Below are positions 51,779-61,214 of a DNA stretch of 64,000 bases, one piece after another; positions within the stretch are counted from its first letter, which is position 1, and each line of letters opens with the position of its first letter. Both the position numbers and the translations under genes were made by a program. Source of the DNA: Pantoea cypripedii (GTDB lineage Bacteria; Pseudomonadota; Gammaproteobacteria; Enterobacterales; Enterobacteriaceae); contig NZ_MLJI01000001.1 of NCBI RefSeq assembly GCF_002095535.1, positions 292,689 through 356,688 on the forward strand, written 5' to 3'. Below the pieces are notes generated by a model. It had not been told where the DNA came from and searched no databases. It saw nothing but the letters and a program-made list of their open reading frames with translations.

Positions 51779-53299
51779 TTAATGCAGGCTGGGATACACC
51801 CCTGGGCCGATGGGTAAACCCAGTGCGTACCAGGCAACCAGCAGCACAATCCAGGTGACAAAGAACACCACCGGATAGGGGAAGATCAGCACATAATAGG
51901 TGCCAAGTTGCGCATCTTTTTGGTATCTCTGGAGGAAACCGAGGAACAGCGGCAGGAACGGCGACATTGGTGCCAGCGGCAGCACCGACGAGTCAGCGAT
52001 ACGGAAAATCATCTGGGCAAACGCCGGATGGAAGCCGAGCAGCATAAACATCGGCACAAACACCGGGGCGAGAATCGACCAGATGGCGGAGCCGCTGGCG
52101 ATAAACATGCACAGGAACGCCGACAGGAACATCAGACCGAGAAACGCCGGTGCGCCGCTGATGCCCGCACTCTCCAGCATATCGGTCAGACCAATCGCCA
52201 TAAACTTGCCCATGTTGCTCCAGTTGAAGAAGGCCACGAACTGCGACAACGGGAACACCATCACAATAAAGCCCGCCATACTCTTCATCGGATCAACCAG
52301 CAGCTGCGGAATGTCATCCGGGCGACGAATTTGCCTGGTCACTGCGCCATAGGCAATCGCCACCACAAAGAAGAACAGGATGATGATCGGCACAATGCCC
52401 TGAATAAACGGCGACGGGATGATGCCACCGGTTTTCGGGTTGCGCAGCGGCGCATGCTCCGGCACCACCAGCAGCGCCATCAGCCCAATAAACACCAGCG
52501 CAGCGATGCCAGCGGCTTTCAGGCCACGGTTTTCCTGCGCGGTGAGCGGCGGCAGGCGATCCTGATGGCCGCCGTTCCAGGCGGGCAGGCGCGGCTCGAT
52601 AAACTTATCGGTCAGCAGCGCACCGGCAATGGTCAGCACCACCACGGAGGTCGCCATAAAGAACCAGTTATCGATCACGCTGACGTGTACTGTGTCGCTC
52701 ACCGCTTTCGCCGCTTCGGTGCTGATACCCGACAGCAGCACATCAGTGGTGACAATCAGCAGGTTAGCGGTAAACCCGGATGCCACACCGGCAATCGCCG
52801 CCAGCAGACCCGCCACCGGATGACGCCCCACGGCGAGGAAAATCAGCGCGCCGAGCGGCGGCATCACCACCAGCGCCGCATCGGAAGAGATATGGCTGAA
52901 GAAGGCGATAAACAGCACCATATAGCTGGCGTAGCGACGGCTGACGCGGGATGCCATCTTCACCATCAGCGATTGCAGCAGGCCGACTTTTTCCGCCAGA
53001 CCGGCACCAATCACCAGCGCCAGAATCGATCCCAGCGGCGTGAAGCCACTGAAGTTTTTGATGATGTTGGGCAGAATCCACTGCAACCCGGCGACGCTCA
53101 GCAGGTTATTCACCCGCACCAGCTCGCCATTGGTCGGATTCTTCACCGCCACGTCAAAATTGCTGAGAATGGCGGTGGCGACCATCAGCACCACGATCAA
53201 ATACACGAACAATAAAAAAGGGTTCGGGACTTTATTCCCGACCCGCTCAATCCAGCCAAACAGCTTCCCTGGGCTGCGATTCTCCGTGGTGGCTTCCAT
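51779..53299 (-). CDS. abgT: p-Aminobenzoyl-glutamate transporter AbgT
   Basis: A 506-residue inner-membrane transporter, near the E. coli length of 508. AbgT imports p-aminobenzoyl-glutamate, a folate breakdown product, with the proton gradient. Characteristic segments are VERIGNKVPHPFLLFIYLI-like IERVGNKVPNPFLLFVYLI, NFSGFTPLGSILALVIGAGL, FIAFFSHISSDAALVVMPPL, GFTANLLIVTTDVLLSGIST and ADSSVLPLAPMSPFLPLFLG. The start is the ATG at 53299, 8 bases after GAGG; an ATG at 53305 is too close to it. It is last in the abgA-abgB-abgT operon, 94 bases after abgB. Confidence 0.95.
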   Translation of the reverse strand: MEATTENRSPGKLFGWIERVGNKVPNPFLLFVYLIVVLMVATAILSNFDVAVKNPTNGELVRVNNLLSVAGLQWILPNIIKNFSGFTPLGSILALVIGAGLAEKVGLLQSLMVKMASRVSRRYASYMVLFIAFFSHISSDAALVVMPPLGALIFLAVGRHPVAGLLAAIAGVASGFTANLLIVTTDVLLSGISTEAAKAVSDTVHVSVIDNWFFMATSVVVLTIAGALLTDKFIEPRLPAWNGGHQDRLPPLTAQENRGLKAAGIAALVFIGLMALLVVPEHAPLRNPKTGGIIPSPFIQGIVPIIILFFFVVAIAYGAVTRQIRRPDDIPQLLVDPMKSMAGFIVMVFPLSQFVAFFNWSNMGKFMAIGLTDMLESAGISGAPAFLGLMFLSAFLCMFIASGSAIWSILAPVFVPMFMLLGFHPAFAQMIFRIADSSVLPLAPMSPFLPLFLGFLQRYQKDAQLGTYYVLIFPYPVVFFVTWIVLLVAWYALGLPIGPGVYPSLH

Positions 53300-53393
53300 C
53301 GGCATTTCCTCGTCTCGTTATGTTGTGTTTGCGTATAACTTTTATTTTTTATTGGCGACAGCATCCCGCGCCTGCGTGGGTGCGGGTTTATTA

Positions 53394-54839
53394 TCAGGAC
53401 GTCAGCTTTGAGGGCTGCACGCCGGGTGGAATCGGACACTGATACGGTTGTTGACTGCGCACGCGGGTAAACTCCTCGCGGCAGCGTGCCAGGGCGTCGC
53501 TATCGTTGAGCAGGGTGAGGGCGGTGGCGGCCAGCACTTTCGCCGCCAGGCACATCCCTTTATGGGCGATGGCGGTGCGGCCCTGCGCCACCAACTGCCA
53601 GGTATGCAGCGGCGTGCCGAAGGCAAAGCACGGGGTGAAGCACTGCGCGGTCGGCGTCACCCAGCTGACATCACCGACATCGGTGGAGCCATATAACAAC
53701 TCACGCGTCACCGCATAAGGGGCCACTTCATCCATCAGCACCTTATCACCCAGCGCTTCAGTCCAGGCCACGCCAGCCTCTCCGCCGGTGCGCGCCGCAT
53801 TCAGCCGCGCATTGCGCAGATCGTCTTTGGATAGCGTGGCGCGGATCTGCGTGGCAAAGGCGCGCTCCTCCGCGCTGTATTCCGGCAGGCCGAACTGGCG
53901 CAGATAACCGTCCATCACCGCTTCCAGTGCGCGGTTAGGAACATAGTTGGAACAGGCTTTATCGAAACGCACCGTCATTTGCGTGTCGGTCATCAGCGCG
54001 GCACCTTTGGCGATATTGATAACCCGTTGATAAATATCCTGGGCCTGGTCGAGCTGCGGGGCGCGAATCAGATACAACACCTCGGCATCGGCCTGCACCA
54101 CGTTGGGCGACACGCCGCCAGCGTTGGTCACCGCATAATGAAGGCGCGCTTCCTGCACGATATGTTCGCGCAGAAAGTTGGCCCCGGTGTTCATCAGCGT
54201 GACGGCATCGAGGGCGCTGCGGCCCAGATGCGGTGAATTCGCCGCGTGCGCCGCCACCCCTTTGAAGTGGAATGCCGCCTGGATATTGGCGAGGGTGCTG
54301 AGGTTAAACATGCCGCTAAAACCTTCCGGGTGCCAGGTGACGGCGGCATCGACATCATCAAACAACCCTTCGCGCACCATATAGGTTTTGCCGGAACCGC
54401 CTTCTTCGCCGGGGCAGCCGTAAAAACGCAGCGTGCCGCGCTGACCCTGCTGCGCCCACCAGGCTTTGATGGCAAACGCCGCCGCGAGGCCTGCGGTGCC
54501 CAGCAGGTTATGACCACAACCGTGACCGTTGCCGTTTTCCACCAGCGGCTGCGGCTCGGCGCAGGCGGCTTTCTGGCTCAGCCCGGCTAAGGCGTCAAAT
54601 TCGCCGAGAATGGCGATCACCGGCTTACCGCCGCCAATGCTGGCGATAAAGGCGGTGTCGATGCCGCCGACGCCCCGCTCAACGGCGAAACCTTCCTGCT
54701 CCAGCGCGTCGGCCAGCAGGGCGGAAGACTTCGTCTCTTCGAAACGGGTTTCTGGCACATCCCAGATGGCGTCGCTGATGGCGCTAAAGCGCGCCTGGTG
54801 CTGATTAATATAGCTATCGATAAAGTCGTGATGACTCAT
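53394..54839 (-). CDS. abgB: p-Aminobenzoyl-glutamate hydrolase subunit B, AbgB
   Basis: A 481-residue M20-family amidohydrolase, the same length as E. coli AbgB. With AbgA it splits p-aminobenzoyl-glutamate into p-aminobenzoate and glutamate. Metal-site motifs are [20 protein letters not shown] and [18 protein letters not shown]; the dimerisation (lid) domain lies in the middle third ([20 protein letters not shown]). The start overlaps the abgA stop by ATGA. Intact, with all key metal-binding residues visible. Confidence 0.96.
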   Translation of the reverse strand: MSHHDFIDSYINQHQARFSAISDAIWDVPETRFEETKSSALLADALEQEGFAVERGVGGIDTAFIASIGGGKPVIAILGEFDALAGLSQKAACAEPQPLVENGNGHGCGHNLLGTAGLAAAFAIKAWWAQQGQRGTLRFYGCPGEEGGSGKTYMVREGLFDDVDAAVTWHPEGFSGMFNLSTLANIQAAFHFKGVAAHAANSPHLGRSALDAVTLMNTGANFLREHIVQEARLHYAVTNAGGVSPNVVQADAEVLYLIRAPQLDQAQDIYQRVINIAKGAALMTDTQMTVRFDKACSNYVPNRALEAVMDGYLRQFGLPEYSAEERAFATQIRATLSKDDLRNARLNAARTGGEAGVAWTEALGDKVLMDEVAPYAVTRELLYGSTDVGDVSWVTPTAQCFTPCFAFGTPLHTWQLVAQGRTAIAHKGMCLAAKVLAATALTLLNDSDALARCREEFTRVRSQQPYQCPIPPGVQPSKLTS

Positions 54840-56149
54840 TGCTGGCTCCCGAACTGCGCCTGATTCAGCGCCAGGGTGGCCAGGGTTTGTACCGCTGTTG
54901 CCATAATCGCTTCGTCGAAATCAAACTTCGCGTTGTGATGGCCTGCTGCCAGCTCACAACCAAAAATCACATAGGATGCCTGGCCGCCGCGCTGCTGTAC
55001 GCGCTCCAGCATATAGGTGGCATCTTCGGAACCGGCCGCCTGTTGTTTGGTGTCGACGACCGAGTTGAACAGGCCCAGCGCCTCGGCCTGTTGATGGATA
55101 AACGCCACCCACGGCTGGCTTGGCGTACAGCTGCGCGCGCCACCCATCAGTTTTACCTCAGATTCAACGCCGTACATCGCCGCTGCTCCGGCGATCACGC
55201 GCAGCGCCTGCTGATAAATATCGTCGTTCACCTGGTTGCTGACGCCACGCGTTTCCACCTTCATCAGCGCAGTATCGGCCACCACGTTGCGGCCGGTGCC
55301 CGCCTGCAATACGCCGACGTTAACGCGCGCCACGCCACCGCTATGCTGCGGCAGATTATGCAGAGCCAGCGTTGCCTGGGCGGCCGCCAGTAAGGCGTTG
55401 CGCCCCTCTTCAGGACGGCCACCGGCATGGGCACCGACGCCGGTGAACTGCACATCAAGTTTGGTGGTGGCGAGGAAACTGTCGCTGCCGCAAACGATTT
55501 CGCCAGCAGGCACGCCAGTGCCGAGGTGGATAGCGGTAAACAGATCGACATCATCAACCACGCCCGCCGCCACCATGGCTTTCGCGCCGCGCACGCCTTC
55601 TTCGGCAGGCTGGAAAATCAGTTTGATGGTGCCGCTCAGCTGATCTTTCATCGCCATCAAGACTCTGGCGAGGCCGAGGCCAATGGTGGTATGACCGTCG
55701 TGACCACAGGCATGCATCATGCCCGCATTGCAGGAGGCAAAACCTTCGCGTTGTGGCAGATGATCCGCCGCGCTGCTTTCATTCAAATCAAGCGCGTCCA
55801 TATCGACGCGAAATCCCATCACCGGACCGGGGCGACCGGTTTCCAGCGTGGCGACTATGCCGCAAAAACCGCCCGAGAAGTGGCTGAGCCACTGCGGCAA
55901 TGCGCCCTGTTCCAGTGCGCGCGCTTCCTGTGCTGCCAGCACTGCGTCAGACGGCAGTCCCATGCGTGCATCGGCATCGATGACTTCCCGGCCCAGTTTC
56001 AGCGGATAACCCAGGCGATGCAGCTCTTCGGCTACCAGGGTGGCGGTTCGAAATTCCAGCCAGCCTGATTCGGCAAACTGGTGCAGGTCACGTCGCCAGG
56101 TTTGCATCTGCGGTACCAGTGCACTGACGTGGTCGGAAAGGGTTTTCAT
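54836..56149 (-). CDS. abgA: p-Aminobenzoyl-glutamate hydrolase subunit A, AbgA
   Basis: A 437-residue M20D-family metallopeptidase (E. coli 436), the partner of AbgB in the Mn-dependent hydrolase. Metal ligands sit in [16 protein letters not shown] and in [18 protein letters not shown]; the substrate/lid domain includes [20 protein letters not shown]. The start is the ATG at 56149, 8 bases after AAGGA; a TTG-start extension of 5 residues is unlikely. It is first in the operon and divergent from abgR, with a strong palindrome between. Confidence 0.95.
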   Translation of the reverse strand: MKTLSDHVSALVPQMQTWRRDLHQFAESGWLEFRTATLVAEELHRLGYPLKLGREVIDADARMGLPSDAVLAAQEARALEQGALPQWLSHFSGGFCGIVATLETGRPGPVMGFRVDMDALDLNESSAADHLPQREGFASCNAGMMHACGHDGHTTIGLGLARVLMAMKDQLSGTIKLIFQPAEEGVRGAKAMVAAGVVDDVDLFTAIHLGTGVPAGEIVCGSDSFLATTKLDVQFTGVGAHAGGRPEEGRNALLAAAQATLALHNLPQHSGGVARVNVGVLQAGTGRNVVADTALMKVETRGVSNQVNDDIYQQALRVIAGAAAMYGVESEVKLMGGARSCTPSQPWVAFIHQQAEALGLFNSVVDTKQQAAGSEDATYMLERVQQRGGQASYVIFGCELAAGHHNAKFDFDEAIMATAVQTLATLALNQAQFGSQQ

Positions 56150-56211
56150 CGGCGTATCCTTCAAGTTGGTTTTTTATGCATTCTCCCGAATCTACACAAT
56201 GGTATTGGCGC

Positions 56212-56235
56212 GCATAAGATGGGAATATCTTATGC
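56212..56235. promoter_or_regulatory. Inverted repeat between abgA and abgR, candidate AbgR operator
   Basis: GCATAAGAT and ATCTTATGC are perfect 9-base inverted arms with a 6-base spacer, 31 bases before the abgR start and 63 before abgA. The form (AT-rich interrupted palindrome next to the regulator start) suits a LysR-family autoregulatory site. The binding protein is inferred from position. Confidence 0.6.
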
Positions 56236-56265
56236 CTGATAAACAGCAGTTATCACCGAGCCACT

Positions 56266-57168
56266 ATGTCCGCTAATTTAAAACTGCATCAGCTGCGCGC
56301 CTTTGTCGATGTGACCCGCCAGGGGAGTATCCGTGCCGCCAGCCGTCTGTCAGGGGTTTCACAGCCTGCACTGACCAAGGCGATCCAGGAGCTGGAGTTA
56401 TCGCTCGGCGCGCGTTTATTTGAGCGGCGGCATCAGGGGGTAACGCTAACCGATATCGGTGATAACTTTTTCCGTCATGCCAGCCTGGTGCTGGAGGAGC
56501 TGCGCGTGGCGCAGGAAGATATTCAGCAGCGGTTGGGTCTGGCGGGCGGCAGGGTGAACATTGGTGTCGGCGGCAGCATTGCGCGCACCGTGATGCCGCA
56601 GGTGATTAACCATTTTCACCGTGAATATCCGCTGGTGAAGGTGCGTATCGTGGAAGGGCAGCTGGTGGCGATGGTGCACGAGCTGCGCCAGGGCGCGCTG
56701 GATTTCACCATCAATACTTACGATCAAAGCCACCTCGACCAGGAGCTGACTTACGAAAGGTTGATGGAGCGTGATTACCAGGTGGTGGTGCGTAAAGGGC
56801 ATCCGATGGCCCATGCGCGCTCGCTGGCAGAGCTACAGCATTGCGACTGGACCATGCCAACGCCACAGGGAAGCTATTATCGTCTGCTGCACGATATGTT
56901 CGGTGAGCGTGGCATGGCACCGAAAATCGTGGTCACCTGCGAAACCTTTATGGCCTGTACCAGCCTGGTGGCGAAGACTGATTTTGTCAGCATCATCTCA
57001 CGCGATGTGATTGAGGACCCGACGCACGGCGGCCAACTGCTGGCGCTGGAGCTGGACGATCCGCTGCCCAAAGCAACCTTCTACCTGATTCAGCGCAAGG
57101 ACACCGCGCTGACGCCGATGAGCGCCTATATGGCCCAGCTGTTCCGCCGCTATTGTCAACAAAGGTAA
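56266..57168 (+). CDS. abgR: LysR-family regulator AbgR
   Basis: A 300-residue LysR-type regulator (E. coli AbgR 302), divergent from abgABT as in E. coli. The N-terminal helix-turn-helix is KLHQLRAFVDVTRQGSIRAA then SRLSGVSQPALTKAIQELEL. The effector-binding half includes VNIGVGGSIARTVMPQVINH and LVAKTDFVSIISRDVIEDPT. It presumably activates abgABT in response to p-aminobenzoyl-glutamate or a breakdown product; the effector is not proven. The start ATGTCCGCTAATTTA lies at 56266, and the palindrome upstream is the likely site. Confidence 0.93.
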   Translation: MSANLKLHQLRAFVDVTRQGSIRAASRLSGVSQPALTKAIQELELSLGARLFERRHQGVTLTDIGDNFFRHASLVLEELRVAQEDIQQRLGLAGGRVNIGVGGSIARTVMPQVINHFHREYPLVKVRIVEGQLVAMVHELRQGALDFTINTYDQSHLDQELTYERLMERDYQVVVRKGHPMAHARSLAELQHCDWTMPTPQGSYYRLLHDMFGERGMAPKIVVTCETFMACTSLVAKTDFVSIISRDVIEDPTHGGQLLALELDDPLPKATFYLIQRKDTALTPMSAYMAQLFRRYCQQR

Positions 57169-57246
57169 GAGTGCGGCCCGGCTCGCGTCCTGTTTTCCTG
57201 CCACGCACTACACTTGGCATCGGGCGTTCACTGTGGAGAACAGACC

Positions 57247-57672
57247 ATGCAAATTACTCCTTATTTGTTTTATGACGGCCGCTGCGAAGAGGCCATCGCG
57301 TTTTACCTTGAAGCAACTGACGGCGAATTGTTGTTTAAAATGACCTTTGGCGATATGCCGGAAAGCGAATCAATGGAGGGTTGCCCGTCCGGGATGACGT
57401 TTCCCCCGGAGCACATCATGCATGCGCATCTGCGCATCGGACAGGGCGAAATCATGCTAAGCGACGGCAATCGCGAGACACATTACAGTGGGTTTGCGGT
57501 AAGCCTTTCCACCCCGGATGAAGTGCAGGGCAAACGCTGGTTCGATGCGTTGTCGGCAGGGGGACAGGTGACGAAAAACTGGGAGCCGACGTTTTGGGCG
57601 AACGGCTTTGGCATGTTTACCGATAAGTTCGGCGTGCCCTGGATGGTTAATGCGTATAAACCACGGATTTAA
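57247..57672 (+). CDS. yjdN: YjdN/PhnB-like VOC-superfamily protein
   Basis: A 141-residue protein of the vicinal oxygen chelate (glyoxalase-like) superfamily, similar to E. coli YjdN (PhnB) from end to end: ITPYLFYDGRCEEAIAFYLE, FKMTFGDMPESESMEGCPSG, and WFDALSAGGQVTKNWEPTFW then ANGFGMFTDKFGVPWMV. Function is unknown; the E. coli gene is adjacent to phn genes, which are absent here. Two paired beta-alpha-beta-beta-beta modules fit the length. The start ATGCAAATTACTCC has GGAGAACAGACC upstream; an earlier frame start lacks a site. Followed by a REPIN and convergent tsx. Confidence 0.85.
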   Translation: MQITPYLFYDGRCEEAIAFYLEATDGELLFKMTFGDMPESESMEGCPSGMTFPPEHIMHAHLRIGQGEIMLSDGNRETHYSGFAVSLSTPDEVQGKRWFDALSAGGQVTKNWEPTFWANGFGMFTDKFGVPWMVNAYKPRI

Positions 57673-57684
57673 AAGCATGACCCC

Positions 57685-57755
57685 GTAGCGGCGCGATTTA
57701 TCGCGCAGTTCTGTGCGCTGTGCCGGAAAAACTGCGCGATAAATCGCGCCGCTAC
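57685..57755. repeat. REPIN between convergent yjdN and tsx
   Basis: Inverted arms 57685-57706 and 57734-57755 are identical to those at 28096-28151. The 27-base centre carries GTGCCGGAAAA, also found as GTGCCGAAAAA in the pair at 63910. Confidence 0.9.
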
Positions 57756-57774
57756 AGACGGAGCATTTTCTAAT

Positions 57775-58641
57775 TTAGAAATTATATCCAACTACCAGGT
57801 AGTAACCCCAGCCGGTAGATTTCACTTCAAATGGACCGTTGCCGAAGTTCAACTCCTGGCCATCCGCCCACTGTCCGCCGTTATGGAACCAACGCGCCAC
57901 GGTGGAAACGTGCCAGTGGTCGTAGTTCAGCGACAGGATATGGCTGGAGGCAATTGAGTTGCTGGTACGTGATGTACCGGTCTCGTCGCGCAGATCAGAA
58001 CCCCAGTCAAAGTTGGTGAAGCCGATGTAGCTCAGCTTACCGCCCCACAGGTCGGTAATCGGCACAAAGTATTTCACTTTGAAGCGATAGCCATCCCAGC
58101 TGTTTTCGTTCGCCGCACCGTAGTTCTGCCACTGATATTTGGCGTACACGTTCAGCGACAGGCCAACGTCAGAGTGGGTGTCGATATCGGTACCCAGACC
58201 CATATACCAGGTGTTCTGACGCTGTGACGCGTTGCGACCCATGTCATAGATGTAGTTGTTGGCGAAGTACCACTCTTTAAACGGACCAAAAGCCAGGCTG
58301 GTGCCGGTCAGTTTATCGATGGAGAAACGCGGCTCAATTTCCATGAACATCGGCGAACCGTGGTCGAAAATGCCGTTGGCGTTGCTGTTGCCCAGACCGA
58401 AGAAGTTGGTCAGGTCGAGGTAGCCGTAGAAATCAAACCAGTCCTTTTTCGCAAAGGCTTCGTATTCCAGATACACGTCGTTATTAAACTGTGGTCCGAA
58501 ACGGGTGTGGTAACTGCCCACTACGTTAACGCTCTGATGCCACCAGTCTGAAAGGTATTGCGGGTTGCTGTCTGCCGCTTGTGTCGCGCCGGTCCAGCTA
58601 CTGGCCAGTAAGGCCCCTGCTATCAATGCTTTATATTTCAT
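57775..58641 (-). CDS. tsx: Nucleoside-specific channel-forming porin Tsx
   Basis: A 288-residue outer-membrane channel for nucleosides and deoxynucleosides, also a phage/colicin receptor in E. coli. The Sec signal is [20 protein letters not shown] through QAAD. The mature protein follows E. coli Tsx: [56 protein letters not shown] and [20 protein letters not shown], ending VVGYNF with terminal Phe. The start is the ATG at 58641. The 5' region holds a perfect CRP site and TTGACA, in line with its cAMP control in E. coli; a CytR-type half-site (GTTGCAATT) is also present. Confidence 0.96.
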   Translation of the reverse strand: MKYKALIAGALLASSWTGATQAADSNPQYLSDWWHQSVNVVGSYHTRFGPQFNNDVYLEYEAFAKKDWFDFYGYLDLTNFFGLGNSNANGIFDHGSPMFMEIEPRFSIDKLTGTSLAFGPFKEWYFANNYIYDMGRNASQRQNTWYMGLGTDIDTHSDVGLSLNVYAKYQWQNYGAANENSWDGYRFKVKYFVPITDLWGGKLSYIGFTNFDWGSDLRDETGTSRTSNSIASSHILSLNYDHWHVSTVARWFHNGGQWADGQELNFGNGPFEVKSTGWGYYLVVGYNF

Positions 58642-58838
58642 TATCGTTAACCACATGCTCGTGATCGCGGAAAAAGTGCGCGATCGGTGTCAGTCGATCC
58701 CAGGGGTGGGCGGTGAATTGTTTTAGCCGGTCTGAGCCGCCGGTTTCTAAAGCTCGCGTAGGGTGCCTGTATCAGTCGGATAGAAAATAGATTTTGATCA
58801 CGTTTGTCAAAAAGTGTTGCAATTCCATTCACCAAAAA

Positions 58839-58854
58839 TGTGAGTTATGTCACA
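58839..58854. promoter_or_regulatory. CRP-cAMP site upstream of tsx
   Basis: TGTGAGTTATGTCACA has perfect TGTGA-N6-TCACA arms. It lies about 200 bases before tsx. TTGACA (58810-58805, minus strand) is 29 bases closer to tsx, so if it is the -35 the site sits near -70, a position for activation. Confidence 0.85.
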
Positions 58855-58936
58855 TTATTGTCATGAAACGAACGGAACCCCGCAACCGTTTACGTTGTCG
58901 CGTACCGCCGCAAAAATGCCGGATACAGAAAAGGAG

Positions 58937-59017
58937 GTAGCGGCGCGATTTATCGCGCATCTTTTTGCCGGGATGGGCTTGGTGGCAAAAAAACAGCGCG
59001 ATAAATCGCGCCGCTAC
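58937..59017. repeat. REPIN between tsx and the two-component kinase gene
   Basis: Inverted arms 58937-58958 and 58996-59017, the largest spacer of the set (37 bases). It follows the 3' end of the kinase gene; the CRP site of tsx lies on the other side. Confidence 0.9.
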
Positions 59018-59033
59018 GGGAAGGTGAGGGGGA

Positions 59034-60389
59034 TTACGGTAAGGTCACGCGCACCTGTAAGCCGCAGATCTTGCCCTGCGGACTCATGCAGTTCGACAGC
59101 GCCACCTGCATACGATGTTTTTGCGCTACGCTGCGCACAATCGACAGACCCAGGCCGCTGCCCTGTGCCTGCACGTCAGGCGAGCGGGTGAAGCGGTCAA
59201 ATGCGCGTTCGATAAAGGCTTCCGGCATACCGGGGCCGTTATCGACGATATCCACCACGGTATGGTTACCGACGCGATGCAGCAACACGTCCACCAGACT
59301 GCCTTCTGGCGTGTGCAACATGGCATTGCCGATCAGGTTATCGAACAGGCTACGTAAATCGGAGCGGCTGGCCTGTATACGATAATGGGCGGTGCCGTTA
59401 AAGCCGATATCAATACCCCGCTTATCCGCCACCACCATCAGCTGCTCGATGCTCTCTTTCAGCAGATCTTCCAGCTCAATATTCTCGATCGTCACCACCA
59501 CCGACTGATCTTCCTGGCGGGAAATATTCAGCAGCTGCGTCACCAGATGGCGCGTGCGGGTGACGCCCGCTTCCAGTTGATCAAACTGGCGGCTGGCCTC
59601 ACCCGGCTGGATATGCTGTCGCAGGTTTTCCAGTTGCAGCGTCACCGCCGTCACCGGGGTGCGCAGCTCATGGGCGGCATCTTCAAGGAACTGTCGCTGT
59701 GACGACCAGGCGGCACGCAGTTTATCGAGCAGAGAATTGTAGGCATCGACCAGCGGCAGGATTTCGTCTGGCAGGCCATCCGGCGGCACGCTGTCGGGAT
59801 GCAGCATCTCCTGTGCGGCAATCTGACGGGACGCCACGCGTAAATCACGCGTAATCGCGCGTACCACCAGCCAGATCACCAGCAGGGAGAGCGGCATCAT
59901 TAAAATCAGTGGGATGATGGCCGACATGGCGCGCTTCACCATCACGCTTTTCATATAGCCGATGTTGTAGAGCACCTGAATGTTGGCGATATCGCTGCCC
60001 GGTTCGCCAGGACGATTAAACACCCGCCAGTTGCAATCCTCACAATCGCCGATTTTTACATCATTCCAGCCCTTTTTATTTTGCAACGGCGCCCGCAGCT
60101 CCGGCCATGAACTGGCACGCAGCTCGTTATTGGCATCCCACAGTTGCACCACATAGGCGCTTTTCAGTTTGTCGGCGTTGAGCATTAACGGCATCAGCGC
60201 CGGAATGCGTTTACTGCTGGCCCAGGCATCGGCAATTTTCGCCAGCTGATCGTCTTTCATCGTACCGATCATGTCGCCGTAGCAGCTGTAAAAATAGGAG
60301 GTGACACCGCCGATCATGGCTAAATGCATCAGCAGCAGGGTGGTGAGCAGTTTATTACGCAGCGAGCGCATAAAAGTGAAGGGTTTCAT
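59034..60389 (-). CDS. Two-component sensor histidine kinase (QseC/PmrB-like)
   Basis: A 451-residue sensor kinase. Two membrane helices (LLTTLLLMHLAMIGGVTSYF about 14-33, and IIPLILMMPLSLLVIWLVV about 158-176) flank a periplasmic domain of about 120 residues with Cys36, Cys116 and Cys119 (IGDCEDCNW), which could form a disulphide or metal site. The cytoplasmic part has a HAMP segment, the H box AAHELRTPVTAV (His240), and the N, G1 and G2 ATP-binding motifs (NLIGNAMLHTP, DNGPGMPE, GSGLGLSIVRS). It phosphorylates the response regulator encoded just before it, sharing an ATGA overlap. The stimulus is unknown; divalent metal or redox input is a guess from the cysteines. Confidence 0.9.
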   Translation of the reverse strand: MKPFTFMRSLRNKLLTTLLLMHLAMIGGVTSYFYSCYGDMIGTMKDDQLAKIADAWASSKRIPALMPLMLNADKLKSAYVVQLWDANNELRASSWPELRAPLQNKKGWNDVKIGDCEDCNWRVFNRPGEPGSDIANIQVLYNIGYMKSVMVKRAMSAIIPLILMMPLSLLVIWLVVRAITRDLRVASRQIAAQEMLHPDSVPPDGLPDEILPLVDAYNSLLDKLRAAWSSQRQFLEDAAHELRTPVTAVTLQLENLRQHIQPGEASRQFDQLEAGVTRTRHLVTQLLNISRQEDQSVVVTIENIELEDLLKESIEQLMVVADKRGIDIGFNGTAHYRIQASRSDLRSLFDNLIGNAMLHTPEGSLVDVLLHRVGNHTVVDIVDNGPGMPEAFIERAFDRFTRSPDVQAQGSGLGLSIVRSVAQKHRMQVALSNCMSPQGKICGLQVRVTLP

Positions 60390-61045
60390 ATTGCAGGAAC
60401 TCGCCAGCCAAGACCGCGTACGTTGCGAATCACTTCGTTATCCAGCTTACGACGCATGCCGTGAATCAATACATCAACGGCGTTGCTGGTGACTTCTTCA
60501 CCCCAGCCGTAGATGCGGTTTTCCAGTTGTTCGCGCGACAGAATCGCCCCCGGACGCTCCAGCAACGCATAGAGCAGGGCATATTCACGCGCGGTAAGTT
60601 GCTCACGCTGGCCTTTGTACAGCACTTCACGCGTCATCATATCGAGCTGCACGTCGCCGCTGCCTAACAGGGAGTCCGCCGCACCGTGGCGGCGTCGGGT
60701 AATCGCTCGCATTCGCGCCAGCACCTCTTGCAGATCAAAGGGTTTAAGCAGGTAATCATCGGCACCACTGTCGAGACCCTGGATGCGTTGCGCGACGGTA
60801 TCGCGTGCGGTCAGCACCAGCACCGGCGTCATATCGCCGCGCGTGCGTGCGCGACGCAGCACATGGATACCATCTTCGCGTGGCAAACCGAGATCCAACA
60901 GCACGCAGCTGTAGCCGCCTTCGGCCCAGGCGTTGCTGGCAAAGACGCCATCACGCACCCAATCTACCGACCAGCCAGCGGCCTCCAGCGCTTGCTGCAG
61001 GTTAGCGCCAATCATTTCATCATCTTCAACCAGCAGCACGCGCAT
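60386..61045 (-). CDS. OmpR/PhoB-family response regulator (QseB/PmrA-like)
   Basis: A 219-residue response regulator. The receiver domain has the acidic pocket VEDDE, phospho-Asp51 in LLDLGLPREDG, Thr in VLTARD, and Lys in LLKPFD. A winged-helix effector domain follows (LTAREYALLYALLERPGAIL, NAVDVLIHGMRRKLD, VRGLGWRV). The start is MRVLLVEDD (61045), as in QseB/PmrA; a 15-residue upstream extension lacks a site. It precedes the kinase gene with a 4-base overlap. Tandem 11-bp repeats upstream (61091-61152) are the likely autoregulatory site. Confidence 0.93.
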   Translation of the reverse strand: MRVLLVEDDEMIGANLQQALEAAGWSVDWVRDGVFASNAWAEGGYSCVLLDLGLPREDGIHVLRRARTRGDMTPVLVLTARDTVAQRIQGLDSGADDYLLKPFDLQEVLARMRAITRRRHGAADSLLGSGDVQLDMMTREVLYKGQREQLTAREYALLYALLERPGAILSREQLENRIYGWGEEVTSNAVDVLIHGMRRKLDNEVIRNVRGLGWRVPAI

Positions 61046-61090
61046 GGTATGAGGTCCTCTAAAATCAATACAAACAGTGTAGCGCTGCAA

Positions 61091-61152
61091 AATTAGCGCA
61101 GAATTACACCCGTTTTCCCCCTTGCTAATTCTGCGCTAATTTTCTGCTAATT
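61091..61152. promoter_or_regulatory. Divergent tandem 11-bp repeats, probable response-regulator operator
   Basis: GCTAATT occurs at 61124, 61135 and 61146, exactly 11 bases apart, and AATTAGC/AATTACA occurs in the opposite orientation at 61091 and 61102, again 11 apart. One-turn direct repeats of this kind are the PmrA/OmpR/PhoB-type box. The two arrays lie between the response regulator (left) and the AraC-type gene (right). Confidence 0.65.
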
Positions 61153-61214
61153 AAGGGATAAATTTAACGCGCTAAAGTGGCTTCACTGGACATCACGTTG
61201 TATCTGGAGGAGCC

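Noticed and set aside
51908..53215. 435-codon plus-strand frame opposite abgT
   Set aside because: Antisense of abgT; composition is His/Arg/Gln-rich with no family signature and no ribosome-binding site.
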